Virus record (IMG/VR): IMGVR_UViG_3300042471_000537 | Coordinates: 1-38,313 of that record | DNA: 38,313 nt | Source: a virus | Strand: one strand, 5' to 3' | Shown here: one piece after another, positions 14,487 through 24,221 of the stretch | Numbering within the stretch: the stretch's first letter is position 1 | How the letters are laid out: every line of letters begins with the position of its first letter | Position numbers and translations under genes: made by a program | Notes under the pieces: model-generated | What the model was told of the DNA's origin: nothing | Databases searched by the model: none | The model's input: the letters and a program-made list of their open reading frames with translations, nothing else

Positions 14487-15753
14487 TCTTACAAACAGAC
14501 AATCTATAGCCTATAAGGACGCTGTATACAATAACAAACGTGTAGTAGTTTTCGGAGGGGCAATTAGAGGTGGGAAAACGTGGTGGTTACTTATAACCCT
14601 TAGCAGTCTTGCGTTGCAATACGAACGGTCTCGATGGGTAATTATAAGAAAGACACTACCGGACTTAAAACGTACTACCTTCCCTTCGTTTCAGTCGATC
14701 TTATTTGCAGGGTTACAAGCTAAGGTTAAGTCTTGGAATAAGGATACCAATGTTATTACATTTACTAACGACTCAGAGCTACTCTTTATGACTGAAAACT
14801 ATTCAGAAGATAAAGACCTTAATCGCTTTAGAGGACTTGAAATAAATGGAGCAGGACTCGATGAAGTAAATGAACTACAGGAAGCTACCTTTTATAAAGT
14901 TCAGGAACGTATCGGATCTTGGAATCAAGCTAAAGGCTCACCTCCGATCGTATGTCTAGCAACTTGCAATCCGGCTAATAATTGGGTTAAGAGTATAATC
15001 TATGAAAGATATAAAGATGGCACTCTACCTGAAAAGTGGAGTTACATACCGTCTAGAATTACTGATAACCCATTTATACCTCCGGAATATCTAGAGTCAT
15101 TAAAAGAGCTGCCACCTATTCAATATGCTAGGTTCGTAGAGGGCGATTGGGATGTATTAGAGGACTCTGTAAATCCGTTTTTATATGAGTTTAACGACAG
15201 GGTACACATAGACGACAGCATAACTCTTAATAGGAATATACCCGTATTTTTTTCAGTTGACTTTAACGTAAACCCTATATCAGGTTTAGTAATTCAACAG
15301 ATAGGTAAGGCTATGTACGTAGTAGATGAATTAACGGCCGAAAAGGGAAGCGTAGATGCTTTATGCGATATGATCGAGGCTTACAATATACCTACAGGCC
15401 TTATCCGAATTACAGGGGACTCTATGGGAACAGGTAGATCTTATTTATTAAGAGACAATGCGAGTGCCTATATGATAATAAAAAAGCGACTTAAGCTATC
15501 AGACGGGCAGTTTATAATACCGCAGAATCCTACTCATAAAAATAGTAGGATAGATTGCAACGCTGTCTTAAAAAGGCTCGAAGTAAAGATAAACAGTGTA
15601 CGATGTAAAGGACTTCTCTACGATTGTAAAAGGGTAGAGTGTGACGGGGAAGGTAAGATTATTAAAACAAATAGAAATAAGATGCAGGAACGTGCAGACT
15701 ATTTAGATTGTTTTCGTTATTTTGTAAATGCTAAAATGAAAACTATGCTATGA
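14476..15753 (+). CDS. terL: Terminase large subunit
   Basis: 425 aa, usual size. Walker A is GGAIRGGKT (27-35), followed by LKRTTFPSFQ and an acidic Walker B region (GAGLDEVNELQE). The C-terminal RNase-H-like nuclease domain has SVDFNVNPISGLV, RITGDSMGTGRS and ERADYLDCFRYFV with several acidic residues. It packages DNA into the procapsid through the portal. The portal here is ten genes away, with the tail genes in between, which differs from the common TerL-portal order. Confidence 0.95.
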   Translation: MRVNLTNRQSIAYKDAVYNNKRVVVFGGAIRGGKTWWLLITLSSLALQYERSRWVIIRKTLPDLKRTTFPSFQSILFAGLQAKVKSWNKDTNVITFTNDSELLFMTENYSEDKDLNRFRGLEINGAGLDEVNELQEATFYKVQERIGSWNQAKGSPPIVCLATCNPANNWVKSIIYERYKDGTLPEKWSYIPSRITDNPFIPPEYLESLKELPPIQYARFVEGDWDVLEDSVNPFLYEFNDRVHIDDSITLNRNIPVFFSVDFNVNPISGLVIQQIGKAMYVVDELTAEKGSVDALCDMIEAYNIPTGLIRITGDSMGTGRSYLLRDNASAYMIIKKRLKLSDGQFIIPQNPTHKNSRIDCNAVLKRLEVKINSVRCKGLLYDCKRVECDGEGKIIKTNRNKMQERADYLDCFRYFVNAKMKTML

Positions 15754-16103
15754 GTGTATGTAGTAATTGCTTCGAAGCCGGACTTGTAGACTATTGTTCC
15801 GGTAGTATTGTAATAGGAGGCGTACCAACTTCATCTACCTTAAATGTATTTATTCAGCACAATGCTACCGGGTTATTGCAGTCGATTACTGAGAGTTCAA
15901 ACTCTTCCGGATATGTAACAATACCTTTAGGTTTGGACAGCGTTATACTCGATCCGGTGCAAGGATACACGCTATGGGTAACCTTAGGAGAGGCGAACTC
16001 GACACCTCAACCTATTATATCAGGAGAAACGATCTTCGATTGTATAAGTATTCAAACTATTAAAAGTCTAAACCCACCCGAACTAACGTGGATAAATCCT
16101 TAA
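15750..16103 (+). CDS. Small Cys-rich structural-type protein (117 aa)
   Basis: It overlaps terL by 4 bp. The N-terminus MSVCSNCFEAGLVDYC has three Cys. The rest looks like a beta-sandwich, rich in Ser, Thr and Val (STLNVFIQHNATGLLQSITE, SGYVTIPLGLDSVIL), similar in style to Ig-like decoration or tail proteins. I do not recognise a named family. The Cys opening resembles that of the putative tail tube at 24222 and the connector at 33336. Confidence 0.7.
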   Translation: MSVCSNCFEAGLVDYCSGSIVIGGVPTSSTLNVFIQHNATGLLQSITESSNSSGYVTIPLGLDSVILDPVQGYTLWVTLGEANSTPQPIISGETIFDCISIQTIKSLNPPELTWINP

Positions 16104-16345
16104 CTCGAATTAAAGCAGCCTTTAATAGGCTTAATCCTTTCCCTAAGATGTTTAATATCGTAAAGGGATGGTATCTACTTATTACAGATAATCGAGCGTC
16201 TAGAGTAATGTACGATAGTCGTATGCCTATTTGCAATACCTGTCAAAACAGGAACTCTAAACTTAACACCTGTAAATTGTGCGGATGTTTCTTACCTGCT
16301 AAAACAAGGGTAGTCGAGGAAGAGTGCCCGTCCAACTATTGGTAA
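16088..16345 (+). CDS. Zinc-ribbon protein (DUF6171-like)
   Basis: 85 aa from GTG 16088. ATG 16148 is a good alternative start. It has Cys49-x2-Cys52, Cys62-x2-Cys65 with an adjacent Cys67, and Cys80 in EEECPSNYW. The pattern CxxCxNRN...CxLCGCFLPAK is typical of small DUF6171-like zinc proteins in Bacteroidota phages. Function is unknown, possibly assembly or DNA binding. The stop overlaps the next start (TAATG). Confidence 0.82.
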   Translation: MDKSLTRIKAAFNRLNPFPKMFNIVKGWYLLITDNRASRVMYDSRMPICNTCQNRNSKLNTCKLCGCFLPAKTRVVEEECPSNYW

Positions 16346-16596
16346 TGAATATATTTCTAAACGCTATCGAGTATGCAAGTCCGGAGGGCATAGATTGTCC
16401 GGAGCTTAGTAGTAGATTAAGAAAAAAAATAGGTTGTATCTCTGTTTGTGTAATGGTAAATGCTATCGACTATTTAACAGAGTACGAAGATGGTACACAA
16501 GTTAATATGAGATCCGGAGACTCATTTATAGTCACGGAGTCGATCTACGAAATAAATCAAAAGCTATATGCTACAATTGTTTACCCGTATAACTAA
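16345..16596 (+). CDS. Hypothetical protein (83 aa)
   Basis: ATG 16345 shares one base with the previous stop (TAATG). The protein has a helical start (FLNAIEYASPEGIDCPELSS), a CVMVNAIDYLTEYEDGT stretch and a beta C-terminus (IVTESIYEINQKLYATIVYP). Its position before the chaperone-like genes suggests a tail or regulatory role. Not recognised. It overlaps the next gene by 29 bp. Confidence 0.68.
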   Translation: MNIFLNAIEYASPEGIDCPELSSRLRKKIGCISVCVMVNAIDYLTEYEDGTQVNMRSGDSFIVTESIYEINQKLYATIVYPYN

Positions 16597-17194
16597 AAGG
16601 CATAAATGGGTACGTAGAAACGTCCCAAAATTAAATCTTATTCACATATTTACTAAGGACGGAATAAGATACTATAAGTATCCAAAGGAATCTAATTTAC
16701 CGTTAGAGCGTTTCGCTATGGTAATGTCTCTACTCGAAAGGTTGGGCAGTGGTTTATCCGGACAGGAAATGGAGCTTATTCTTACAGAAATGGAAAAGGA
16801 TATAGCATTAGGATTGTCTAATCCGAAAGTAGCTGCGAGAGTAGCGATGTATGTGCATATTATTAGAGAGCGACAGGATACCGTTATTCATAAAGATATC
16901 CTACTAAATCTAGCAGCTACTTTTATTATTAAAGAGGGCGAAGATCCTACTCTTATTAATCCGGATATACATAGAGAAAAACTTAATACGTTTGAATTAA
17001 TGTGCTCCGGAGGTGCGCACGATTTTTTTATGAATGCGGATTTAGAGCCGCTAAGACCATTAATGAGTATGTCTCCAAAAGATATGCAGACGTTATGGGA
17101 GCACAACGTAGTACTTCAACGCCAACTACACGACTCAATAACCCTATTGACTTCTCACCGGGCTACAGGGCGAAAAGAGCAAAAGACTCAATAA
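16568..17194 (+). CDS. Putative tail assembly protein (chaperone-like position)
   Basis: 208 aa, helical. It starts with a basic segment (RITKRHKWVRRNVPK), then LERFAMVMSLLERLGSGLSG and long helices (KVAARVAMYVHIIRERQ, ILLNLAATFIIKEGED), ending ...RATGRKEQKTQ. The soluble helical form and position just before the tape measure fit the tail assembly chaperone of siphoviruses. A second frame that is open from 17002 continues past its stop and stands at -1, as in G/GT systems. The sequence family itself is not recognised. Confidence 0.7.
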   Translation: MLQLFTRITKRHKWVRRNVPKLNLIHIFTKDGIRYYKYPKESNLPLERFAMVMSLLERLGSGLSGQEMELILTEMEKDIALGLSNPKVAARVAMYVHIIRERQDTVIHKDILLNLAATFIIKEGEDPTLINPDIHREKLNTFELMCSGGAHDFFMNADLEPLRPLMSMSPKDMQTLWEHNVVLQRQLHDSITLLTSHRATGRKEQKTQ

Positions 17195-17358
17195 TGGAAC
17201 AGGCGTTAAACCTGTGTGAAGGTTCTCTCTCTGACTACAAAGAATTAATAAGAGGCGACATAGACCTATTTATTCTTAAATTAGCGTCGTACTTAAAAGC
17301 TAATAATAGTGGCAGCGAACGTCCTAATAACCTTCGAAGCGGAAACGTCAAACCTTGA
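17194..17358 (+). CDS. Small protein before the tape measure (54 aa) or frameshift extension
   Basis: ATG 17194 overlaps the upstream stop by one base (TAATG). The protein is helical (ALNLCEGSLSDYKELIRGDI, DLFILKLASYLKAN) and overlaps the tape-measure start by 50 bp. The frame is already open upstream from 17002, so it could instead be the T part of a -1 frameshifted chaperone. Independent coupled translation is the simpler reading. Confidence 0.6.
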   Translation: MEQALNLCEGSLSDYKELIRGDIDLFILKLASYLKANNSGSERPNNLRSGNVKP

Positions 17359-20300
17359 ACAAGGGATTAATGGAATTATATCCACTACGGATGCAGCCGT
17401 TAAAGCTGCTAAGGGCGCAGGGCAAAAAATAAAAGAGGAGTTTACCGAAACCGGGAAAGCGATCGGAGCAGCCTTTGGATCGCAGCAGGTAAACGCTGCA
17501 CTAAAGAACCTTACTTCTGAATCCGATAAACTTACGGCCTCACTCGATAAATTACAAAAAGAGGAAGTTCAGCTTATTGCTACCGGACAACTTGCCTCGA
17601 AGTCCTATAAGGATAACCAACTCGAACAGGCTAAGTTAAGAGCTAAAATAACTGAAACCGAAAAAGCTCAGAAGAAACTTAACGATACATTTGGCAATGG
17701 ATCGGGTAAAGCGGCCTCTCTAAAAGCTCAATTAAAAGAGGCCACTATACAACTACAAAAGCTAGAAGATGCCGGGCAGGAAGGTACGGATGCCTTTAAC
17801 GAACTACTATTAAAGACAGCTCAATTAAGAGACAGAGTAGGAGACTTAAATGAACGAGTAACCGTCCTAGCTTCTGACACTTTTAAGTTCGATGTAGCAG
17901 TAGACGCTGTTCAACAATTAGCCGGAGCTTTCGCTGTAGTACAGGGAGCAGCCGCTTTGTTCGGAGCAGAGAACGAGGACTTACAGAAAACTATAGCCAA
18001 GACTCAGGGAGCGATCGCTTTATTACAGGGAGTACAACAATTGGCAAACTTCGTAAGAGGTCAGTCAGCCGCTAAGATCGCTATAGAGAATGCTCTGATT
18101 AAAATTAATGAAGCCTCTATTAAGCAGTCAGCCGCTACCTATACTTTATTTGGCCGGACTATTCAATTTACCTCTATACAGCTAAATTTCTTTAAGGCCG
18201 CTTTAGCCGCTACAGGCATTGGTTTAGTAATCGTAGGTGTTTCTCTATTAATCGAGAAGTTACAGAGCGTTACAAGTGCCAATGAGAGGTATAATCAAAC
18301 ATTAAAGAATTCTAAGGATGCTTTAGCTACGGTTGGAGAATCTATTAAGGCTTTAAGAGATATTCAAAACGAGGCCGACACCGATCTACGTGTAGCCACT
18401 AAAGAAATTACACAAGCACAAGCTGACCGGGAAGAGGCTACAAAAAAAGTTGGTGCGGAAGTAGCTAAAGGAAGTAGAGCTGCTACCGGACAGATAATTG
18501 CTTTAGAAAGAGAGTACTCTAGATTAAACGGAACTATAAATGCTAACGAGAGTGCTATAGAGGCCTCACTAAAATCGACTAGAGAGTCTGCCGGACTTAC
18601 AGCCGCTACCCTGTCTAAGGAAAACCAAGAACTTGAAAAGCAAAGAGCTAAAGTCGGAGGGGATATTAAGAAGCTACAGGATGAAAGAGCTAAGTTAGTA
18701 GAGGACGGAAATGCTACAGTAGCCTCTATTAATGCTAAGTACGATCAAATTGAAATCGAAAATGCTAAGGTTAAAACGAAAGAGTTAATCGACAAGGCTA
18801 ATAAATTAGCAGAGGAACGTATCCGGATACAATTAAATGTTCTAAAGACTAATCAAACTATAGAGGGATCTAACCTTGCAAATCAAATTAAGATAGCCGA
18901 AAAGGAAGCCGAACTAGCTAAGCAGAGTGCTAAGGGTGCTACTGAAAATAAGGAACTTGCAGCCTCTCAGATTGCTTTAATAGAAGCCGAACTTCAACAG
19001 AAGCTAGAGGAACTCCGTAAGGGTGAAATAGTAAAACAAGCTACCGTAGAGTTACAGAGGATAAAGAATGCCGAAACAGCTAACAATAAGATCCTTGAAA
19101 ATAGTCTAGTTGTTTTAACTAAAGAGGAAGAGATCGCTAATGCTAAAGCCGGTTTAATAAAAGATACGGCAGAGCGTGAAGTCGAACTAGAAAGAATACG
19201 TTTAGAGTTTATTGAAAAGCGAAAAGTTATATCTGACAAATCGGAGGCAGAAGCTTTAAGGTTAATCGAGAAGCGTATCGAATTAGAGCAGGTTGTTAAC
19301 GGAGCTACCTTACAGAATGAAACTGAATTGCTAAAAGCTAGAGCAGACATCCGGAAGCTAGATATTAATAATTCAACTCTAAGTGAAAAAGAAAAGGCCG
19401 CACAGATCTTGTTAATTAACGCTCAACTTCAAAAGGATATAACACAAATTACGATTGACGAACAGATTAAACGTAATAACATAGAGCTACAGGGTATATT
19501 GACACGCAGGGCGCAGGGTAAGGAGACTGTCGAAGATCGAATTAAGGAAGCCACCTTAGTATCAGATAATGAAAAAAAGGAACTGTTTAAGAGACTAGGT
19601 GACACGGAAGAGTATAAAGCAAACGTAATCCGGATAAATGCGGAACTAGAGGCTAATCTAAAAGAAATTAGAGCAGAGAATATTAGAGATACGATTGAAA
19701 AGATTGTAGGCTATTCTCAACAGGTATTCGATACGATAAGCGCAATAAATGAACTATCGAGGAAGATTACTGAGAATTATATTGCAAAGATCCAAGAGCA
19801 GAACGCTATTGAAATAGAGGGTATAGAGAACTCCGGTAAGACCTACGCAGAAAAACAGAGATTAATAGACGCTGCTAACTTTAGAACAGCTCGACTTGTA
19901 GCGAAAGAGAAAACTCGACAAGCGACATCCGATAAGGCTTTAGCCCTCTTTCAAGCTGTTATAAATACGGCCTCAGGTATTGCTAAGGCTATACCTAATC
20001 CGGCTCTTATAGCACTTGCCGCCATTACGGGAGGTATTCAGATCGCTACAATCGCTGCTCAACCTATACCTAAGTTTAAGAAAGGTGGATGGGTAAACGG
20101 AGCTTCACACGAAGCCGGAGGGGTACGTGCCGAACTAGAGGGTGGAGAATACGTTGTAAAGAAAAGTGCAGCCTCTAAATATGCTAAAGAAATAGAAGCA
20201 ATGAACACCTCCGGACTTTCCTATAAGAAACTTATAGCTGAGAAATATGTTAAGCCGTCGATAATAGATTATGCCTTAAGTTCAAAAAGAGACCGTGAAA

Positions 20301-20428
20301 TAAACCTAAAGGCAACTCTAAATAGTAGAGGTATGGAAAAGCAGATTAAAGGCCTTAGAAACGATCTTAACAACTTTGTTCAACGAAAGGTTACTGTAAT
20401 TAAAGACACTCGCAACCAATGGCAGTAA
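17309..20428 (+). CDS. Tail tape measure protein
   Basis: 1039 aa, the longest gene. It starts at GTG 17309 (ANVLITFEAETSNLEQGING), the usual opening of Bacteroidota tape measures. Long Ala/Glu/Lys-rich coiled coil follows, with a hydrophobic segment near residues 294-318 (AALAATGIGLVIVGVSLLIE) and a second near 885-915. Near the C-terminus, KKGGWVNGASHEAGGV begins at residue 925, followed by GGEYVVKKSAA, a hallmark of tape-measure C-termini. It sets tail length and sits in the tail lumen. At about 1.5 Angstrom per residue, a tail of about 150 nm is expected. Confidence 0.95.
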   Translation: MAANVLITFEAETSNLEQGINGIISTTDAAVKAAKGAGQKIKEEFTETGKAIGAAFGSQQVNAALKNLTSESDKLTASLDKLQKEEVQLIATGQLASKSYKDNQLEQAKLRAKITETEKAQKKLNDTFGNGSGKAASLKAQLKEATIQLQKLEDAGQEGTDAFNELLLKTAQLRDRVGDLNERVTVLASDTFKFDVAVDAVQQLAGAFAVVQGAAALFGAENEDLQKTIAKTQGAIALLQGVQQLANFVRGQSAAKIAIENALIKINEASIKQSAATYTLFGRTIQFTSIQLNFFKAALAATGIGLVIVGVSLLIEKLQSVTSANERYNQTLKNSKDALATVGESIKALRDIQNEADTDLRVATKEITQAQADREEATKKVGAEVAKGSRAATGQIIALEREYSRLNGTINANESAIEASLKSTRESAGLTAATLSKENQELEKQRAKVGGDIKKLQDERAKLVEDGNATVASINAKYDQIEIENAKVKTKELIDKANKLAEERIRIQLNVLKTNQTIEGSNLANQIKIAEKEAELAKQSAKGATENKELAASQIALIEAELQQKLEELRKGEIVKQATVELQRIKNAETANNKILENSLVVLTKEEEIANAKAGLIKDTAEREVELERIRLEFIEKRKVISDKSEAEALRLIEKRIELEQVVNGATLQNETELLKARADIRKLDINNSTLSEKEKAAQILLINAQLQKDITQITIDEQIKRNNIELQGILTRRAQGKETVEDRIKEATLVSDNEKKELFKRLGDTEEYKANVIRINAELEANLKEIRAENIRDTIEKIVGYSQQVFDTISAINELSRKITENYIAKIQEQNAIEIEGIENSGKTYAEKQRLIDAANFRTARLVAKEKTRQATSDKALALFQAVINTASGIAKAIPNPALIALAAITGGIQIATIAAQPIPKFKKGGWVNGASHEAGGVRAELEGGEYVVKKSAASKYAKEIEAMNTSGLSYKKLIAEKYVKPSIIDYALSSKRDREINLKATLNSRGMEKQIKGLRNDLNNFVQRKVTVIKDTRNQWQ

Positions 20429-22449
20429 GAATAAAGTTCCTCTTAACCGGAGAAGATAGAGGACAGCCGCTTAATCCGGAGGACTTCGGTGTAAATATTA
20501 CAGAGGAAAGCTCGATTAACTCTCGAATTATAAGCTTTGAAAACGAACTTATTTTTGGTGGAGATGTGTTCGGGTATCTTTACGGGAAAGTAGAACAGGG
20601 AGACTTTTGCGAATTAATAGAAACTTCCGTACTATACGAATGTAAGGATGGATGGAAAAAGCTTGTAGACGGATATATTATAATTACGGAGTGTAAGTTT
20701 GATATAGACAAGTGTACCGTTCGTACAACAATGTACGATGAAACATTTTCGACTAAGATCAATAATAACAAAACGATACCTTTCTATAACGATAGTAATA
20801 TTACTAAGAACCTGCAACCTGTTGTTCCTCCGTCCCGGTTATCGTTATTCTTATTTACTCCGTCTAACGGTCAGTACATACTAAACTATAACGTACAAGC
20901 GATAACTGTATACGATGCGTTTAAGCACCTTGTAGCCTGTATGTCAGATAACCTTGTCGATTTCGAAAGCGACTACTTTAAGGTTATCCGTCCTAATTTT
21001 GATATAGGGTGCACCGAGGAAAGAAAGACTTTAGTTTTAACCTCCGGTCTAGGTATTAGAAAACCTAATACACTACACGTAGCGTTTACTTTTGAGCAGT
21101 TGTTTACAGCTCTAAACAGAAAACTTAGGCTAGGTATGGGTTTCTATAAACAGAATAATGGACGACCTCTTTTAAGGATCGAGAATGCAGATTACTTTTT
21201 TGAACAGAATAGGAGCTGCGAACTATACGACCAACCCGGTATCGAAATGCTATACGACAGGGAGCAGCTTATTGCGTCTATTAGATTTGGCGCAGATCCT
21301 TTTTTCGAAAAATTTGAATGCAACGACGGTAATACTCCGTGCTCTTTTTTACAGACTCCATTTAGAGGCTTTAAGACAGAGTCTTTTGGTATCTTAGGTA
21401 CTTGTAACACGGAGCGACAATTAGATTTAGAGACTACAGATGTTATATTCGATACTAACATTATAGAAGATATCCTAATTTACGGCAACCTTTCTTATGA
21501 CGACAATCCTGTTATAATGAGCGTATGCGTTAATAGGGGACTTGCCGTAGAAAACGCTACGGCCTTACAATATGATCCTTTAGGGGATAGCAGTACGATC
21601 TATAATGGCAATCTTATAAACTCTCAGGTAGCGTCTAATTGGATAGGTGGATATCCAAATTCTTTATGGCAATATTTACAGGGATTTAACCCGGCCGAAA
21701 CTCCGTTTAATGCTAGATATAACGGCTTCCCGGTAATGACTTTTGATATTATAGAGGACACCTTTACCTCTTACGCAGTTTATACCGGGACGTTTCTAAC
21801 TTTTAATCAGATCTTGGTTAACGCTAACGGTAACTATAACACGATAGATACCTACAATGTACCCTATGCAGGAGTCTATACATTTAACTACGGAGTAACC
21901 TTAGACGGAATAAACGAACCTGTAGGACGTAGATCCTTTATTACTCTTAAGCAGTACGATCTTAACGACGTATTCTTAGGAGACTATAATAGTCCTGTAG
22001 TTTTGGACACCGGATTTAACACCGTTATAAATATTAGAGATAGCATAATTATCGCTTGTAACCAAGGGGATAAAATAAGAGTCGATATTAGTGTATGTAC
22101 TCAGAACTCCGGAACAGTAACTTCTTGGCAGCAGGATATTATACCTTCTGTAACGGTTGGGCCTGTAACAGACTTTACAGAATTCATAGGTTCGGGTGTA
22201 CCTTTCGGGGATACCGGATTACAGCCTGTAAATCCAAACGATGTTAGAACAGTATTATATCGTTTTAAGCGACCTTTAACGATGCTAGAGATCGAGAGTA
22301 TTCTATCTAATACAAGTGCGCCTATAGGCCTTGGAAACAAGTCAAATGCTACGTTTAATATCGACACCTATATTAAGCAGGTTCAGATAGAGTCTGTAAT
22401 AAGGCAAAACGCTACCTTTGAACTACGATCTAAAAACCTATTGTCATGA
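20419..22449 (+). CDS. Tail tip / baseplate protein (676 aa)
   Basis: It follows the tape measure with a 10-bp overlap, where distal-tail and hub proteins usually lie. The N-terminal half is beta-rich (AVRIKFLLTGEDRGQPLNPE, LIFGGDVFGYLYGKVEQG) and has scattered Cys. A later region (YNTIDTYNVPYAGVYTFNYG) looks like a jelly-roll module. Homologues in this place in Bacteroidota phages are called tail or baseplate hub proteins. The exact role (Dit or Tal) cannot be set from the sequence. Confidence 0.78.
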   Translation: MAVRIKFLLTGEDRGQPLNPEDFGVNITEESSINSRIISFENELIFGGDVFGYLYGKVEQGDFCELIETSVLYECKDGWKKLVDGYIIITECKFDIDKCTVRTTMYDETFSTKINNNKTIPFYNDSNITKNLQPVVPPSRLSLFLFTPSNGQYILNYNVQAITVYDAFKHLVACMSDNLVDFESDYFKVIRPNFDIGCTEERKTLVLTSGLGIRKPNTLHVAFTFEQLFTALNRKLRLGMGFYKQNNGRPLLRIENADYFFEQNRSCELYDQPGIEMLYDREQLIASIRFGADPFFEKFECNDGNTPCSFLQTPFRGFKTESFGILGTCNTERQLDLETTDVIFDTNIIEDILIYGNLSYDDNPVIMSVCVNRGLAVENATALQYDPLGDSSTIYNGNLINSQVASNWIGGYPNSLWQYLQGFNPAETPFNARYNGFPVMTFDIIEDTFTSYAVYTGTFLTFNQILVNANGNYNTIDTYNVPYAGVYTFNYGVTLDGINEPVGRRSFITLKQYDLNDVFLGDYNSPVVLDTGFNTVINIRDSIIIACNQGDKIRVDISVCTQNSGTVTSWQQDIIPSVTVGPVTDFTEFIGSGVPFGDTGLQPVNPNDVRTVLYRFKRPLTMLEIESILSNTSAPIGLGNKSNATFNIDTYIKQVQIESVIRQNATFELRSKNLLS

Positions 22450-24128
22450 GTAGAGGCTATTTATCTATACCGAACCAACCGATTATTTTTAAGCCGGAGT
22501 CCGAATTAAATAGCGATTGTTCGTGTACGGATGGAGGCTATAGTCAATTAGTAGATTTTGACGACGAGATTTTTACTCAATTTGAAGCAGTACCGTGTGG
22601 CCGTCCGTTATTTAATACCGGAGAGCCGGAGTTTGTAAACGACTGTACTACGAACGGCTTTACTATTACTAAAGATAATGACTCAGTCGATTGGGGGGCT
22701 ATCTATTTTTTCTATCAGTATATGCAGTACGATGTAATTAAGATCGTAATTACTGTATCTAGTATAGAAGGTAGTCTGTTAATCTTCGACGGCATATCTA
22801 GTTTTGAAATAACAACCGTAGGTGAACACATAATTTACCTACCTAATAATTACTTCGATAATACATTTATACCAATAGGGGTTGGAGGCATAGCACCTTA
22901 CCCTCCGTTTCAAGGTGTGTGTACTATAGAGTCAGTAGAGGGAGTTCCTGCCGGAGGTATATTCTTAGGCCTTGTAGACGCTACTACTCTAGAGACAGTC
23001 GAGTTAATAACTCCCATAGTTACTAGAGTAGATAATATTCTTACGGTTGGATTTAACGTATCGGATCTAACTATAGATGCAGGTTGTTATAGAATAGCAA
23101 TGGCAGACTATTGTACTAATACCTGCGGTCAATATTACGTTCAAAATCCTTTCTTTAATTGCGATCGTAGTGGAGTTCCTTTTTGGACACAAGGCCTATC
23201 GTCTCCGTTTAATCAATGGATAATAGATTGTAATATAGCGACCGCAGATATTACTACTGAAAACGGTTTTGCGTATATGCTAAATACGATTGAACTATGT
23301 GCAGGGGTAACTTACTCGATCACAATTGAAGTAGGAGAATTTACTTTCGGAAACATAGAAGCAGGTATTCTTATTTTTGACGGCACAAATTATAACGGTC
23401 AGTCCGTTCAAATTTCTGCAAATGAAAACTTTACCTTTACGGCTACATTTACAGCGACGGACTCCGGCCAACTTGCTTTCGGAGCTTTTCAAACGGGGTT
23501 TGGTTCGGGGATTATAGAGATAACCTACGTTCAAATTAGAGCGACGCAAGAAACAGCTACTTATGATCACTATAGCGACGTACTAAATATAGGGGACTTC
23601 GATAATAGTTGTGAATTCTTTAAGATAGAGGGATGTAACGCAGAAGATCAATTAGGGATGTATTTTACGGGCACATCTTTTCTACCCGGAATACGTTTGG
23701 CAGGTAGACGCTTTCACCCTCAGTACGATTTGGATCTCGATATATTTAGATATGCTTCCGGTAGATATCAAACTACTTATGCAGATCGTAAAAAAAGATG
23801 GAGGTTTAATTTTGGGCGTTTGCCTGAATATGTTTTAGACTTCCTTAGTATAGTGTTCTACTTCGATAAGACGTACATTAATGGAGAAATTTACGTGCCG
23901 TCTAACGATAGATTTCCTGAAATTCAATATGAAGATGCAGACGATTACGGAGCACTCGATATAGACCTTTATAAGCAGGACGATAAAATTAGAAAAACAA
24001 TTTGTGCGGCCTCTGATCCGTCCTGCTTACCGTCTATCTTAGGGAATACCCAAGAGCCTTTTTTACTTACTCAGGGAGAAGAGCGTATTGTAGCACAAAA
24101 TGGAGTCAATATTTATTATCAGAATTAA
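22446..24128 (+). CDS. Tail tip protein with a carbohydrate-binding-like domain (560 aa)
   Basis: It starts within the previous stop (ATGA). N-terminal Cys cluster (NSDCSCTDGG), several beta domains, and at about residues 270-375 a jelly-roll-like stretch (CAGVTYSITIEVGEFTFGN, then FTFTATFTATDSGQLAFGAF) of the type seen in family CBM4_9-like modules. The C-terminal part (GRRFHPQYDLDLDIFRYASG, PEIQYEDADDYGALDIDL) is typical of baseplate-associated proteins. Likely sugar contact at the host surface. Tail tip placement is strong and the domain naming tentative. Confidence 0.72.
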   Translation: MSRGYLSIPNQPIIFKPESELNSDCSCTDGGYSQLVDFDDEIFTQFEAVPCGRPLFNTGEPEFVNDCTTNGFTITKDNDSVDWGAIYFFYQYMQYDVIKIVITVSSIEGSLLIFDGISSFEITTVGEHIIYLPNNYFDNTFIPIGVGGIAPYPPFQGVCTIESVEGVPAGGIFLGLVDATTLETVELITPIVTRVDNILTVGFNVSDLTIDAGCYRIAMADYCTNTCGQYYVQNPFFNCDRSGVPFWTQGLSSPFNQWIIDCNIATADITTENGFAYMLNTIELCAGVTYSITIEVGEFTFGNIEAGILIFDGTNYNGQSVQISANENFTFTATFTATDSGQLAFGAFQTGFGSGIIEITYVQIRATQETATYDHYSDVLNIGDFDNSCEFFKIEGCNAEDQLGMYFTGTSFLPGIRLAGRRFHPQYDLDLDIFRYASGRYQTTYADRKKRWRFNFGRLPEYVLDFLSIVFYFDKTYINGEIYVPSNDRFPEIQYEDADDYGALDIDLYKQDDKIRKTICAASDPSCLPSILGNTQEPFLLTQGEERIVAQNGVNIYYQN

Positions 24129-24163
24129 AAAAAAGTTTCTACTTTTAACCTCGCAAAGAGTGG

Positions 24164-24186
24164 GTAGGTGTATCCGTCACGGCCTT
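24164..24186 (+). promoter_or_regulatory. Leader motif shared with the major capsid gene
   Basis: GTAGGT 24164-24169, 11 bp, GGCCTT 24181-24186, then 35 bp to the ATG. The capsid leader has GTAGGT, 10 bp, GGCCTT and 32 bp to its ATG. A shared role in strong late expression is inferred. No standard -33/-7 pair is seen in this 93-bp gap. Confidence 0.4.
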
Positions 24187-24221
24187 TAATTCGGACGGTA
24201 ACTCAATTTTAATTCAAAAAA

